A stretch of DNA of 8,027 bases, from positions 1-8,027 of the forward strand of contig JABIPV010000336.1 of NCBI GenBank assembly GCA_018699075.1. The letters run 5' to 3'. A program made the position numbers and the translations under genes. The stretch's first letter is position 1; the number at the start of each line of letters is the position of its first letter. The notes beneath the pieces were generated by a model. It saw only the letters and a list, made by a program, of their open reading frames with translations. It did not search any database and had not been told where the DNA came from. This DNA is from Kordiimonadaceae bacterium. GTDB lineage: Bacteria; Pseudomonadota; Alphaproteobacteria; Sphingomonadales; Emcibacteraceae. This document shows, one piece after another, positions 1-6,816 of this stretch.

Positions 1-2137
1 TGGCATGCCAATTGCGGCTATTGCAGCAGAAAATGAATCAATCGCCGCTGAGGCACTTGAAAAAATCAAAGTGACATACGAAGCACAACCATTTGTCCTT
101 GACCCGCTAGAGAGCCTCTACCCTGGTGGTCCAAACGCCCTAGAAAGCGGAAACGTTACTGGTGGTGGTGAAGGCAACAAACCTATTCATGAATTAAAAT
201 GGTCTGCTCGTGATTTTGCCGAAGCTGGTGATGAAAAATTCCCAATGGGTGCTGCACCTGTTGAATGGGCAGTCGGTGACGTTGAAGCAGCATTTGCTGA
301 CGCAGCACTCATTATCGACGAACCTTTCGTAACGGCAAGTTCAACTCACCAAGCGTTAGAGCCAAGAAGTGTTCTTTCTTACTGGGAAAACGGCAAATGC
401 TTTATTCACGGTTCATCACAAAGTCAATCTTGGATGATGCCTGGTCTTGCCCGCATGATGCAGGTTCCTGTTGATGATATTGTTTATATCGCAGAATATT
501 GCGGTGGCGGTTTTGGCGCTAAAGCCTCTCCTTACCCAATGCAAGGTATGACAGCTTACATGGCAAAGAAAATAAACCGTCCAGTAATGCTACGCGCTAC
601 GCGCGCTGAAGAATATCATCTTGGTGGTACGCGCCCTGGTTTCCAAGGCCAAGTTAAAATGGGCTTTGATGCTAAAGGTAAAATGACTGCATGCGATCTT
701 TATGTCGTTCAATCTGGTGGTCCTAACCGCGGTTCTGGTGATTATTCATCTGCGGCTGGTGCGGTTGCGTTAGTCTATACGCCGACAAACATGCGCTTCC
801 GTGGCGCGGCTGTTGTAACCAACAAGCCATGGCATATATCGCAGCGTGGCCCTGGACAAAATCAAATCGCCTGTGTGATAGAACCTCTTCTTGATCGTGC
901 AGCGAAAGAACTTGGTATTGACCGCTTGGCAATTCGGGATCTTAACGCACCTGAAGCGGACGTTGTTTTTTCAAATCGCGAAAGTACAGTAACAAGTATG
1001 TATCTTAAAGATGCGTTTGCGATGGGCGCGGATCTCTTTAAATGGGAAGAAAAAATAAAGCTTAGCGGCACACGCAACGGTCATAAAGTTATCGGTGTTG
1101 GTGTTGGTACGGCTTATCACTCAGCTGGTTCAAACGGTTTTGACGGTTTGATCTCAATTAGACCAGACGGTAAACTTTATGTTCACTCTGGTGTTGGTAA
1201 CCTTGGTACTTATTCATATGCTGGTACATCACGTGCTGCTGCTGAAGTTCTCAAATGCTCATGGGAAAACACAGTGGTTCTTAACGGTGACAGCCGTCAT
1301 GGTCTTCCTTGGACATTGGCTCAATTTGGTAGTAACTCAACATTTACCAATACAAGAACCAATTTTGCTGCGGCAAATAAAGCAAAAGAAATGCTTCAAA
1401 ATCTTGCCGTGCAAGAACTTGGTGGTGCTGCTGATTATTATGATGTTGCCGACGAAAAAGTTTTCGCGATAGCAGATAATACAAAAGCAATGACCTTTGC
1501 AGAAGCTGGCCAGAAAGCAATTGAGCTTGGCGGCGAATGGGACGGTCATGAATTTCCTGAAAATCTTAATGATGTTACCAAATCGGCCATGAAACTGGTT
1601 CAAGGTGTTGGTCTGGTTGCTGCTTGTAAAGATGAACTACCTAAAGAAGGTAGCGTTCCTGGAATGGCTACAGGCTATTGCATGATTGAACTTGATACGG
1701 AAACAGGCAAGTTTGAAATTCTTGAATATCAATCTGTTGCTGATTGCGGAACTGTTATGCATCCCAAAGGACTTGAACAACAGCTACGCGGCGGTGCCGT
1801 AATGGGTATTGGTGAAGCGGTTCTTGACCGTATGATTTATGATCCGCAAAATGGCCTCTGTGCCACCGTTGGTCTATATCAAACCAAACCACCATCCATT
1901 CTGGATGTGCCTAGCTTGATGGAAATGAGTGCGGTCAATAAACCAGACCCACAAAACCCATTTGGTGTTAAAGGTGTCGGCGAACCCGCAATGGGGTGCG
2001 CAGCAGCTGCGCTACTATCAGCGATTTCCGATGCATCAGGCACATACTTCAATCGAACGCCGATTGATCCTGATATGATTATCAACGCGCTTGCGGGTCA
2101 ACCGCAATCGTTTAAACCATTACAAGTAAACGTATAA
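1..2137 (+). CDS. Xanthine dehydrogenase-family molybdopterin-binding large subunit (5' partial)
   Basis: Catalytic subunit of a molybdenum hydroxylase, which inserts water-derived oxygen into an aldehyde or N-heterocycle at a molybdopterin centre. The reading frame is open to the left edge; the ATG at position 5 is internal, because the text from there (MPIAAIAAENESIAAEAL) matches the conserved end of the small N-terminal a/b hammerhead domain. Roughly 100 residues are probably missing. Counting from position 5, GGGFGAK at 167-173 is the cofactor-binding loop, SQRGPG at 279-284 lies in the region that usually reads RxPG, and KGVGEP near the C-terminus holds the expected base-catalyst glutamate, E660. 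No signal peptide can be judged because the start is absent. The gene is followed after 15 bases by the FAD subunit, so the two are co-transcribed; the [2Fe-2S] subunit is probably upstream, outside the window. The substrate cannot be read from sequence: purine, aldehyde and aromatic substrates all remain possible. Family call firm, specificity unknown. Confidence 0.93.
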   Translation, partial: GMPIAAIAAENESIAAEALEKIKVTYEAQPFVLDPLESLYPGGPNALESGNVTGGGEGNKPIHELKWSARDFAEAGDEKFPMGAAPVEWAVGDVEAAFADAALIIDEPFVTASSTHQALEPRSVLSYWENGKCFIHGSSQSQSWMMPGLARMMQVPVDDIVYIAEYCGGGFGAKASPYPMQGMTAYMAKKINRPVMLRATRAEEYHLGGTRPGFQGQVKMGFDAKGKMTACDLYVVQSGGPNRGSGDYSSAAGAVALVYTPTNMRFRGAAVVTNKPWHISQRGPGQNQIACVIEPLLDRAAKELGIDRLAIRDLNAPEADVVFSNRESTVTSMYLKDAFAMGADLFKWEEKIKLSGTRNGHKVIGVGVGTAYHSAGSNGFDGLISIRPDGKLYVHSGVGNLGTYSYAGTSRAAAEVLKCSWENTVVLNGDSRHGLPWTLAQFGSNSTFTNTRTNFAAANKAKEMLQNLAVQELGGAADYYDVADEKVFAIADNTKAMTFAEAGQKAIELGGEWDGHEFPENLNDVTKSAMKLVQGVGLVAACKDELPKEGSVPGMATGYCMIELDTETGKFEILEYQSVADCGTVMHPKGLEQQLRGGAVMGIGEAVLDRMIYDPQNGLCATVGLYQTKPPSILDVPSLMEMSAVNKPDPQNPFGVKGVGEPAMGCAAAALLSAISDASGTYFNRTPIDPDMIINALAGQPQSFKPLQVNV

Positions 2138-2152
2138 AAGGAAGGCACTATT

Positions 2153-3136
2153 ATGAAAGACATGATGCCAAGTTTTAATCTGGTACAACCTGCCGATCTC
2201 GAAAGTGCGATCAGTACGCTTACTGACGCTGGTGAGAACGGATGGGCGATGGCCGGTGGTCAAGATAGTCTTGACTGGTTCAAAGACCGTGTTAAACGGC
2301 CAACTACTGTTGTAGACCTTAGTGGCATTGCTTCACTATCTGGTATTACAGAAACAGCTGACGGCGTTGAAATCGGCGCTTTAACGACACTAACAACTGT
2401 TGAAAACAATGCCATTATTAAAGAAAAATATGGCTTACTTGCAACAGCAGCCAGTCGCGTCGCCAGTCCACAAATCAGAAACAAAGGAACTCTTGGTGGT
2501 AATATCAGCCAAGACACCCGTTGTTGGTATTACCGTAGTGGCCTTGATTGCTACCGCGCAGGTGGTAACACTTGTTACGCCGACACACCGGAAGGTATGA
2601 ACCGCGAGCATTGCTTGTTCGGTGCTTCACGCTGTGTCGCAGTTACGCCATCTGATACGGCGGTTGCGCTTGTATCACTGGAAGCCAGTATGGTTATTCA
2701 AGGCAGCGCAGGTGAGCGCGTTGTCGCAGCCGAAGATTACTTTATCGGGCCTGCGATTGACATTACCAAAATGACTGCACTGCAGGACGGTGAAATTCTA
2801 ACAACCATTCGCATTCCTGCGAAATGGGCAGGTGCAAAGTTCTATTTTGAAAAAGTTGCTGATCGAAATACTTGGGATTTCGCCCTTGTGAGCATCGCTT
2901 CTGCCGTCAAAATGAACGGTAGCACTATCGAAGATATCCGCTTGACATGTGGTGCTGTGGAATGTGTTCCAAAGCGTCTTAATGTTGTAGAAGATATCGT
3001 TCGCGGAAGTGAAGCCAACGAAGAAACAGCAGAATTAGGTGCCGGCGCTGCGTCACGCGGCGCATCGCCACTGAACTATAACCATTTTAAAGTACCCTTA
3101 ATGGAAAACCTCGTTAAGAAAGCGATCAGAGGCTAA
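2153..3136 (+). CDS. FAD-binding subunit of the molybdenum hydroxylase, with probable [4Fe-4S] site
   Basis: Medium subunit (327 residues, a usual length) that carries FAD and takes electrons from the Fe-S centres. AGGQD at 34-38 matches the first FAD pyrophosphate loop (usually AGGTD) and GTLGGN at 112-117 the second; the C-terminal third is the CO-dehydrogenase flavoprotein C-terminal domain. Directly after the second loop is a cysteine-rich insert: RCWYYR with C124, then C133, C141 and C161, plus an extra C154. As I recall the family, the first four correspond in context to the cysteines that hold a [4Fe-4S] cluster in Escherichia coli PaoB; 4-hydroxybenzoyl-CoA reductase beta has a comparable insert. 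The ATG at 2153 is chosen because AGGAAGG (2139-2145) sits 7 bases upstream. The stop at 3134-3136 is one base from the next start. Predicted soluble partner of the preceding large subunit. Confidence 0.92.
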   Translation: MKDMMPSFNLVQPADLESAISTLTDAGENGWAMAGGQDSLDWFKDRVKRPTTVVDLSGIASLSGITETADGVEIGALTTLTTVENNAIIKEKYGLLATAASRVASPQIRNKGTLGGNISQDTRCWYYRSGLDCYRAGGNTCYADTPEGMNREHCLFGASRCVAVTPSDTAVALVSLEASMVIQGSAGERVVAAEDYFIGPAIDITKMTALQDGEILTTIRIPAKWAGAKFYFEKVADRNTWDFALVSIASAVKMNGSTIEDIRLTCGAVECVPKRLNVVEDIVRGSEANEETAELGAGAASRGASPLNYNHFKVPLMENLVKKAIRG

Positions 3137-3137
3137 A

Positions 3138-3284
3138 ATGGAAGTTCTTCGTTATACAAGAGACATGTACGGTCAAGAAACACTACAGGGCGTATCATGG
3201 GATCTCCTTCCCTATTTCGCTGGTGCTGCGGCCATCATAATAGTAGGCCATCTCGCTTACAGTTTCTACGCAAACGGAAAATAG
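3138..3284 (+). CDS. Small single-span membrane protein at the end of the molybdoenzyme operon
   Basis: A 48-residue ORF that starts one base after the stop of the FAD subunit, with AGAGG (3128-3132) five bases upstream of its ATG, and ends just before a strong terminator. The spacing argues for a real, translationally coupled gene. The product has a polar N-terminus (MEVLRYTRDMYGQETLQG) followed by one hydrophobic segment at about residues 22-44, which includes a histidine (H38), and a short tail ending in NGK. The arginines at 5 and 8 suggest that the N-terminus stays in the cytoplasm. I do not recognise the family. From position alone it could anchor the dehydrogenase to the membrane, help pass electrons to a membrane acceptor, or act in assembly; none of these is shown by the sequence. 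There is no cysteine or CxxCH motif, so it is not itself a c-type cytochrome or an iron-sulfur protein. Confidence 0.75.
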   Translation: MEVLRYTRDMYGQETLQGVSWDLLPYFAGAAAIIIVGHLAYSFYANGK

Positions 3285-3302
3285 TAATAGTTATAAAATT
3301 AG

Positions 3303-3333
3303 AAAAAGCCTCCCATAATTGGGGGGCTTTTTT
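3303..3333 (+). terminator. Rho-independent terminator of the molybdoenzyme operon
   Basis: A 12-base stem, AAAAAGCCTCCC (3303-3314) with GGGGGGCTTTTT (3321-3332), pairs throughout with one G-T wobble around a 6-base loop, ATAATT. The right arm runs into six T (3328-3333). It lies 19 bases after the stop of the small membrane protein, which supports that ORF being the last gene of the transcript. The A-rich left arm could also work on the minus strand, but no minus-strand gene is close enough to need it. Confidence 0.9.
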
Positions 3334-3466
3334 GTGTTTATGATTAAAATATTTAAATGATATATTTAACAATAGAATGTTGGATATAATATTTGGACCA
3401 ATAAAATTCTCAGAAATGTCCAATAAAGTATTATAAAAAAAATCAAGTACAATTTGAACTCTTTTT
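3334..3466. other. AT-rich intergenic stretch without a recognisable gene
   Basis: Part of a 344-base gap between the small membrane protein gene and the GTG start of the PAS gene. It is very AT-rich and has no ORF with a plausible ribosome site on either strand. It holds a weak 6-base inverted repeat (TTGGAC at 3393-3398, GTCCAA at 3418-3423) with a long loop and no T-run. Its composition is what one expects of upstream promoter DNA serving the sensory operon. Confidence 0.5.
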
Positions 3467-3482
3467 CTTGACCGAGGTCAAG
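3467..3482. promoter_or_regulatory. Fnr/Crp-family operator-like palindrome upstream of the sensory operon
   Basis: CTTGACC and GGTCAAG form a perfect inverted repeat separated by GA. Read as a regulator site it is TTGAC-N4-GTCAA (3468-3481), the half-site length and 4-base spacing of the Fnr/FixK/NnrR branch, whose Fnr consensus is TTGAT-N4-ATCAA. Its centre (3474.5) is about 58 bases before the start point predicted from the promoter at 3497-3526, close to the distance used by class I activators of this family. The palindrome is seen directly; the regulator and the direction of control are inferred. Confidence 0.5.
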
Positions 3483-3496
3483 TTTCTTAACTTTTT

Positions 3497-3526
3497 TTGA
3501 AACTCTTTACTTCTTGTTAATAAGAT
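3497..3526 (+). promoter_or_regulatory. Candidate sigma-70 type promoter of the PAS-chemoreceptor operon
   Basis: TTGAAA (3497-3502) as -35 and TAAGAT (3521-3526) as -10, 18 bases apart, would start transcription near 3533. The -10 matches only four of six consensus positions, so an activator at the palindrome just upstream would make sense. In such AT-rich DNA a chance match is quite possible. Confidence 0.35.
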
Positions 3527-3615
3527 ACAAGTTAAATATTAGTTATGTTGCTTTTGCGATCAGGGAATTGGGTTGCTTGTGCAAATGGGGGAATTGGGGA
3601 TATTTATACAAATCT

Positions 3616-3622
3616 GGAGAAG
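3616..3622 (+). promoter_or_regulatory. Ribosome binding site that decides the GTG start of the PAS gene
   Basis: GGAGAAG precedes the GTG at 3629, with nine bases between GGAG and the start codon. The in-frame ATG at 3545 has no purine-rich site in front of it, and the 28 codons it would add do not resemble PAS proteins. Confidence 0.7.
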
Positions 3623-3628
3623 ATAAAA

Positions 3629-4159
3629 GTGCCCAAATATAATGTAACCCCCATTGATGAAGAAAACAAATTTGATGAACATGAAATCATCGTTTCTAAA
3701 ACAGACATTAAAGGACGATTAGTATACGTAAATGATGTTTTTGCCCGCGTTGCAGAAATGACGACGGCGGAAGTTATTAATCAACCTCATAGCATCATTC
3801 GCCATCCCGACATGCCAAGAGTTGTGTTTAAATTACTGTGGGAAGCGATCGAAGCAGGCAAAGAGATATTTGCTTATGTCAAAAACATGTCCAAAACAGG
3901 AAAATATTATTGGGTGATTGCCCATGTGACGCCTAGTTATGACGCATCCGGTGAAATAAACGGATATCATTCGAATAGACGTTTACCTGCCCAAAAAAGC
4001 ATTGATAAGGTTTCCGCTATTTACAAATCATTACTCAGTGAAGAAAAAAAACATGCAAACGCAAAAGATGGATTGGAAGCCAGCCATGAAATGTTTGTTA
4101 GTATGTTGAAGGATGAGGGTAAGTCTTATTCAGAATTTGTCTGGTCATTAGGAAATTAG
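3629..4159 (+). CDS. Stand-alone Aer-type PAS sensor protein (GTG start)
   Basis: A 176-residue soluble protein made almost wholly of one PAS domain of the aerotaxis-receptor (Aer) type. Residues, counted from the GTG: SKTD at 23-26, the signature RHPDMP at 58-63 and YYW at 93-95. The residues I recall as important for FAD binding in E. coli Aer (R57, H58, D60, W70) have counterparts R58, H59, D61 and W71, so a redox-sensing flavin is likely. Beyond about residue 115 a charged helical tail ends in SYSEFVWSLGN. There is no membrane segment and no signalling domain; the next gene, one base after the stop, supplies the chemoreceptor part. The pair probably acts as one receptor for redox or oxygen status and is translated together. 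An annotation starting at the ATG at 3545 (204 residues) would be too long. Confidence 0.88.
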   Translation: MPKYNVTPIDEENKFDEHEIIVSKTDIKGRLVYVNDVFARVAEMTTAEVINQPHSIIRHPDMPRVVFKLLWEAIEAGKEIFAYVKNMSKTGKYYWVIAHVTPSYDASGEINGYHSNRRLPAQKSIDKVSAIYKSLLSEEKKHANAKDGLEASHEMFVSMLKDEGKSYSEFVWSLGN

Positions 4160-4160
4160 T

Positions 4161-5399
4161 ATGTTTAAAATTTTTTCAAAAAATGAAGTTATTACACCCG
4201 AAATTGCAAATCACGAACAGGATTTGATTACATTAAAAAAAGAAAATGATCTGTATAAGAAAGCTTTTTCAGAAATTCAGGATGTTGCGAGCAGAGTAGC
4301 GAAAGGTGACCTTACCGCGAGAATAATCAATTGGGACGAATATGAAGAATTGTCGACAGCACTCGCCGCTTTAAATCAATCTTACGATCTCACTGATGCC
4401 TTTATCCGTGAAGCCGGAGCTTCACTAGAAGCCGCTCTCGACCGTCAATATCACAGGACTTTTCTTACCCAAGGTATTTTGGGTGACTTCGGCAGAGGAG
4501 CAAAAATTATTAACGATGCTTCAGCTGCGATGCAAAGTGCAGAGATTGAGAAAAAGCAACAGACTAATACATTGGCCGATCAATTTGAGCAACAAGTGCT
4601 TGAAATTATCTCAAATTTAATTGCAACGTCAGAACAGACTAAATCAAACGCAGATTTAATGATCTCTCATGCGAAAGAAACTCAAGGAATGTCTACAAAT
4701 GTTGCTGCAGCTTCCGAGCAGGCCTCAGTAAATGTACAAACTGTCGCCGCTGCCGCAGAGGAACTGACGGCATCAGTGGAAGAAATAGCGCGTCAAGTGG
4801 TTGTCTCTGCAGAAAAAACTTCAATGGCATCTAACGAAGTAGAGAATGCTTCTAAGACCATGACAGGGTTAAGTGAGGCATCTGCAACAATTGGCCAGGT
4901 CGTTCAGCTCATAAATGATATAGCGGGTCAAACAAATTTACTTGCCTTAAACGCTACTATTGAAGCTGCACGGGCTGGAGAAGCAGGCAAGGGATTTGCG
5001 GTTGTTGCAACGGAAGTAAAATCATTGGCACAACAAACAGGAAGCGCCACAGAAGAAATCGGTGCTCAGATCAATGAAATACAAACCCAAACCACTTCAT
5101 CTGTTTCAGCAGTCAATGATATAAACGTAGCGATTTCAACACTGCATGAAATCGCAACAGCGATATCTGCTGCTACGGAAGAGCAAACTGCAGCCACCTT
5201 GGAAATCAGTAGAAACATTCAGGAAGCCGCCCAAGGGACCAGTGAGGTATCCCAAAATATTCAATTAGTAAGTGGTAATGCTGATAGTACAATGGCAAAA
5301 GCTGAAGAACTTGTTCTGGCTGCCTCTGAAATGCAAAATCAGACCAGTATTCTAAAAGAAAAATCGGAGCAATTTGTCATCAACATAAGAAGTGCTTAA
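4161..5399 (+). CDS. Soluble methyl-accepting chemotaxis signalling protein
   Basis: A 412-residue chemoreceptor-type protein without signal peptide or membrane spans, so cytoplasmic. Residues about 27-130 contain a short coiled coil and a HAMP-like segment (VASRVAKGDLTARI), followed by a linker with LTDAFIREAGASLEAAL that recurs in alphaproteobacterial receptors. The kinase-control tip is at 251-286: INDIAGQTNLLALNATIEAA followed by RAGEAGKGFAVVA. This binds CheA and CheW. Flanking helices with AAAAEELTASVEEIA-type pairs of acidic residues are likely methylation sites. There is no C-terminal CheR-tethering pentapeptide. The start is set by AGGA (4150-4153), which lies inside the end of the PAS gene, seven bases upstream. 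It has no sensory domain of its own beyond the HAMP-like part; its input is probably the PAS protein encoded just before. Confidence 0.93.
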   Translation: MFKIFSKNEVITPEIANHEQDLITLKKENDLYKKAFSEIQDVASRVAKGDLTARIINWDEYEELSTALAALNQSYDLTDAFIREAGASLEAALDRQYHRTFLTQGILGDFGRGAKIINDASAAMQSAEIEKKQQTNTLADQFEQQVLEIISNLIATSEQTKSNADLMISHAKETQGMSTNVAAASEQASVNVQTVAAAAEELTASVEEIARQVVVSAEKTSMASNEVENASKTMTGLSEASATIGQVVQLINDIAGQTNLLALNATIEAARAGEAGKGFAVVATEVKSLAQQTGSATEEIGAQINEIQTQTTSSVSAVNDINVAISTLHEIATAISAATEEQTAATLEISRNIQEAAQGTSEVSQNIQLVSGNADSTMAKAEELVLAASEMQNQTSILKEKSEQFVINIRSA

Positions 5400-5507
5400 T
5401 AGGAATAGTTTTGGATTGTTGAAGAACGTAAATGATGAAGGCGCAGGCCTGTTATCAATCCTATTTGGAAACTTAGAACTCTAAACAATAATTACTGCTT
5501 ACGTGCA

Positions 5508-6566
5508 TCAAATTGGTAATTTTAATAATTTAACAGGATCAAATTGATTTGCGTAAGCATGTATTGCAGGGCTGCCACCAAGATGCATCAGTAAAATGCG
5601 ACTGCCCTTTTCAAAACGCCCCTGTTGATTAAGCTCAAGAAGACCTCTAATCGCTTTGCCCTCATAAACAGGATCAGCAATTAATGCTTCCTTTTGCGCA
5701 AATAAGCGGATGGCATCCATTGTCTCTGCGTCCCGTTCACCGTAATGACTTTTATCAGCAGCAATAATTTCAATATCATCAGCTGTTACTTTCCCTGGAA
5801 CACCTGTTAAATGAAGTACATCATTTGCCAACTTTAATACTCTTCCACTTTTGATGGTTGTTTCCTCATCATCAGATATGCCAATGACTCGTGTTTGTTC
5901 GCCCATGGCTTTAAATCCGGCGACCAATCCTGCTTGTGTGCTGCTGCTTCCTGTACATTGTATGACATAATCAAAATGAATGTCTCGTCCTTTGCACTGC
6001 TCAACTATTTCTTGAGCACATCCTAAATAACCTAACGTACCTAGCTCATGTTCAGAGGCTCCGCCATCAATTAAGTAAGGTGTGTGGCCTTGGTTTTTAA
6101 GATATTCAACAAATTCTGCCAATGGGCCTTGATCTTCAATTGGGCGAACAGTCTCGTCGATATACAAATCCGCCCCCATCATACTGCTCAGAAAAATATT
6201 GCCCACTTTTCTATAATTTGACCCAGCATCTTTTGTCCATCCATAATGGAGTAGAGCACATTTCATATTGTTTTTTGCGGCTGCCGCCGCCGTTTGGCGA
6301 GTATGGTTGGATTGGATTGCACCTACTGTTACAAGCATATCAGCGCCTTTTTGCAAAGCATCGCCGACCAAATAATCAAGTTTTCGAGTTTTGTTTCCGC
6401 CGCCTTCTAAGCCGGTTAAGTCGTCTCTTTTAATCCATAAATTTTGACCATCAAGCAGCTTTCCAAAGTTTTTCAGAGGATGGATAGCTGTCGGTAATTG
6501 AGCCAAGTCAGCAGTAGGCCACTGCGACAATTTTTCCCTAATTAAACGGTTTATATTATTCGCCAT
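5508..6566 (-). CDS. PLP-dependent D-cysteine desulfhydrase / ACC deaminase-family enzyme
   Basis: A 352-residue cytoplasmic fold-type II PLP enzyme of the family that includes D-cysteine desulfhydrase (DcyD), L-cysteate sulfo-lyase (CuyA) and 1-aminocyclopropane-1-carboxylate deaminase. WIKRDDLTGLEGGGNKTRKL at 44-63 contains the PLP-binding lysine K59; AIQSNHTRQ at 83-91 is the substrate carboxylate/PLP loop; TGSSSTQAG is the phosphate-binding glycine/serine loop; DPVYEGKA and HLGGSPAIHAY close the C-terminal part. The family releases ammonia, and sulfide or sulfite where the substrate carries sulfur. The GGNKTRK form is closer to CuyA, as I remember it, than to the GGNKLRK of DcyD, but the rest is diverged, so no symbol is given. 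GGAG lies nine bases before the ATG. The gene is convergent with the chemoreceptor gene and 250 bases from the cytochrome gene, so it is probably transcribed alone. Confidence 0.9.
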   Translation of the reverse strand: MANNINRLIREKLSQWPTADLAQLPTAIHPLKNFGKLLDGQNLWIKRDDLTGLEGGGNKTRKLDYLVGDALQKGADMLVTVGAIQSNHTRQTAAAAAKNNMKCALLHYGWTKDAGSNYRKVGNIFLSSMMGADLYIDETVRPIEDQGPLAEFVEYLKNQGHTPYLIDGGASEHELGTLGYLGCAQEIVEQCKGRDIHFDYVIQCTGSSSTQAGLVAGFKAMGEQTRVIGISDDEETTIKSGRVLKLANDVLHLTGVPGKVTADDIEIIAADKSHYGERDAETMDAIRLFAQKEALIADPVYEGKAIRGLLELNQQGRFEKGSRILLMHLGGSPAIHAYANQFDPVKLLKLPI

Positions 6567-6720
6567 TTAAGTTTTCTCCATCTGAGTTATCAATATCAAG
6601 AGTACCTATTTAAACACCCTATCATTGCAATCTCATTAGTTATTATTAATCAAAAGGAATTTATTAACATCTTCATCCAATCGAACCAGATATGTAAAAA
6701 ATTTCTTTTCTAAATAAATA

Positions 6721-6757
6721 TAAATCGAATGGCTGCATTCGGCCAAAAGCGGACGTT
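6721..6757 (+). repeat. Short intergenic repeat, copy 1 (downstream of cytochrome b561)
   Basis: A 37-base stretch that aligns without gaps to 7447-7483 in the same orientation, with 26 identities by eye, including TAAATCGAA at the left and AAGCGG in the right half. AATGGCTGC (6728-6736) can fold onto GCGGACGTT (6749-6757) with two G-T pairs and one mismatch around a 12-base loop. It resembles short GGTC/GCGGAC-type sequences that I recall from proteobacterial intergenic DNA; that recollection is unchecked. Confidence 0.45.
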
Positions 6758-6816
6758 TAATATTTATGGCCTTGCTAGAACATTTTGAGTGAATTAATGC
6801 CTTTGCTGAAATAGTG

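Noticed and set aside
1179..1472. Overlapping ORFs inside the large subunit gene, on both strands
   Set aside because: They lie wholly within a strongly conserved coding frame, lack ribosome sites and have compositions typical of out-of-frame reading.
3393..3423. Inverted repeat TTGGAC/GTCCAA with a 19-base loop
   Set aside because: Only six bases per arm, long loop, no T-run and set in very AT-rich DNA; chance is sufficient.
5413..5461. Possible shared terminator between the convergent chemoreceptor and PLP-enzyme genes (GGATTG/CAATCC with CAGGCCTG inside)
   Set aside because: The outer arms are six bases with a loop of more than 35, the inner palindrome is only eight bases, and no T-run follows on either strand, so I do not call a terminator.
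6641..6654. Fnr-like half-site TTGAT-N4-AATAA on the minus strand upstream of the PLP enzyme
   Set aside because: The second half matches only three of five positions and the DNA is AT-rich; not distinguishable from background.
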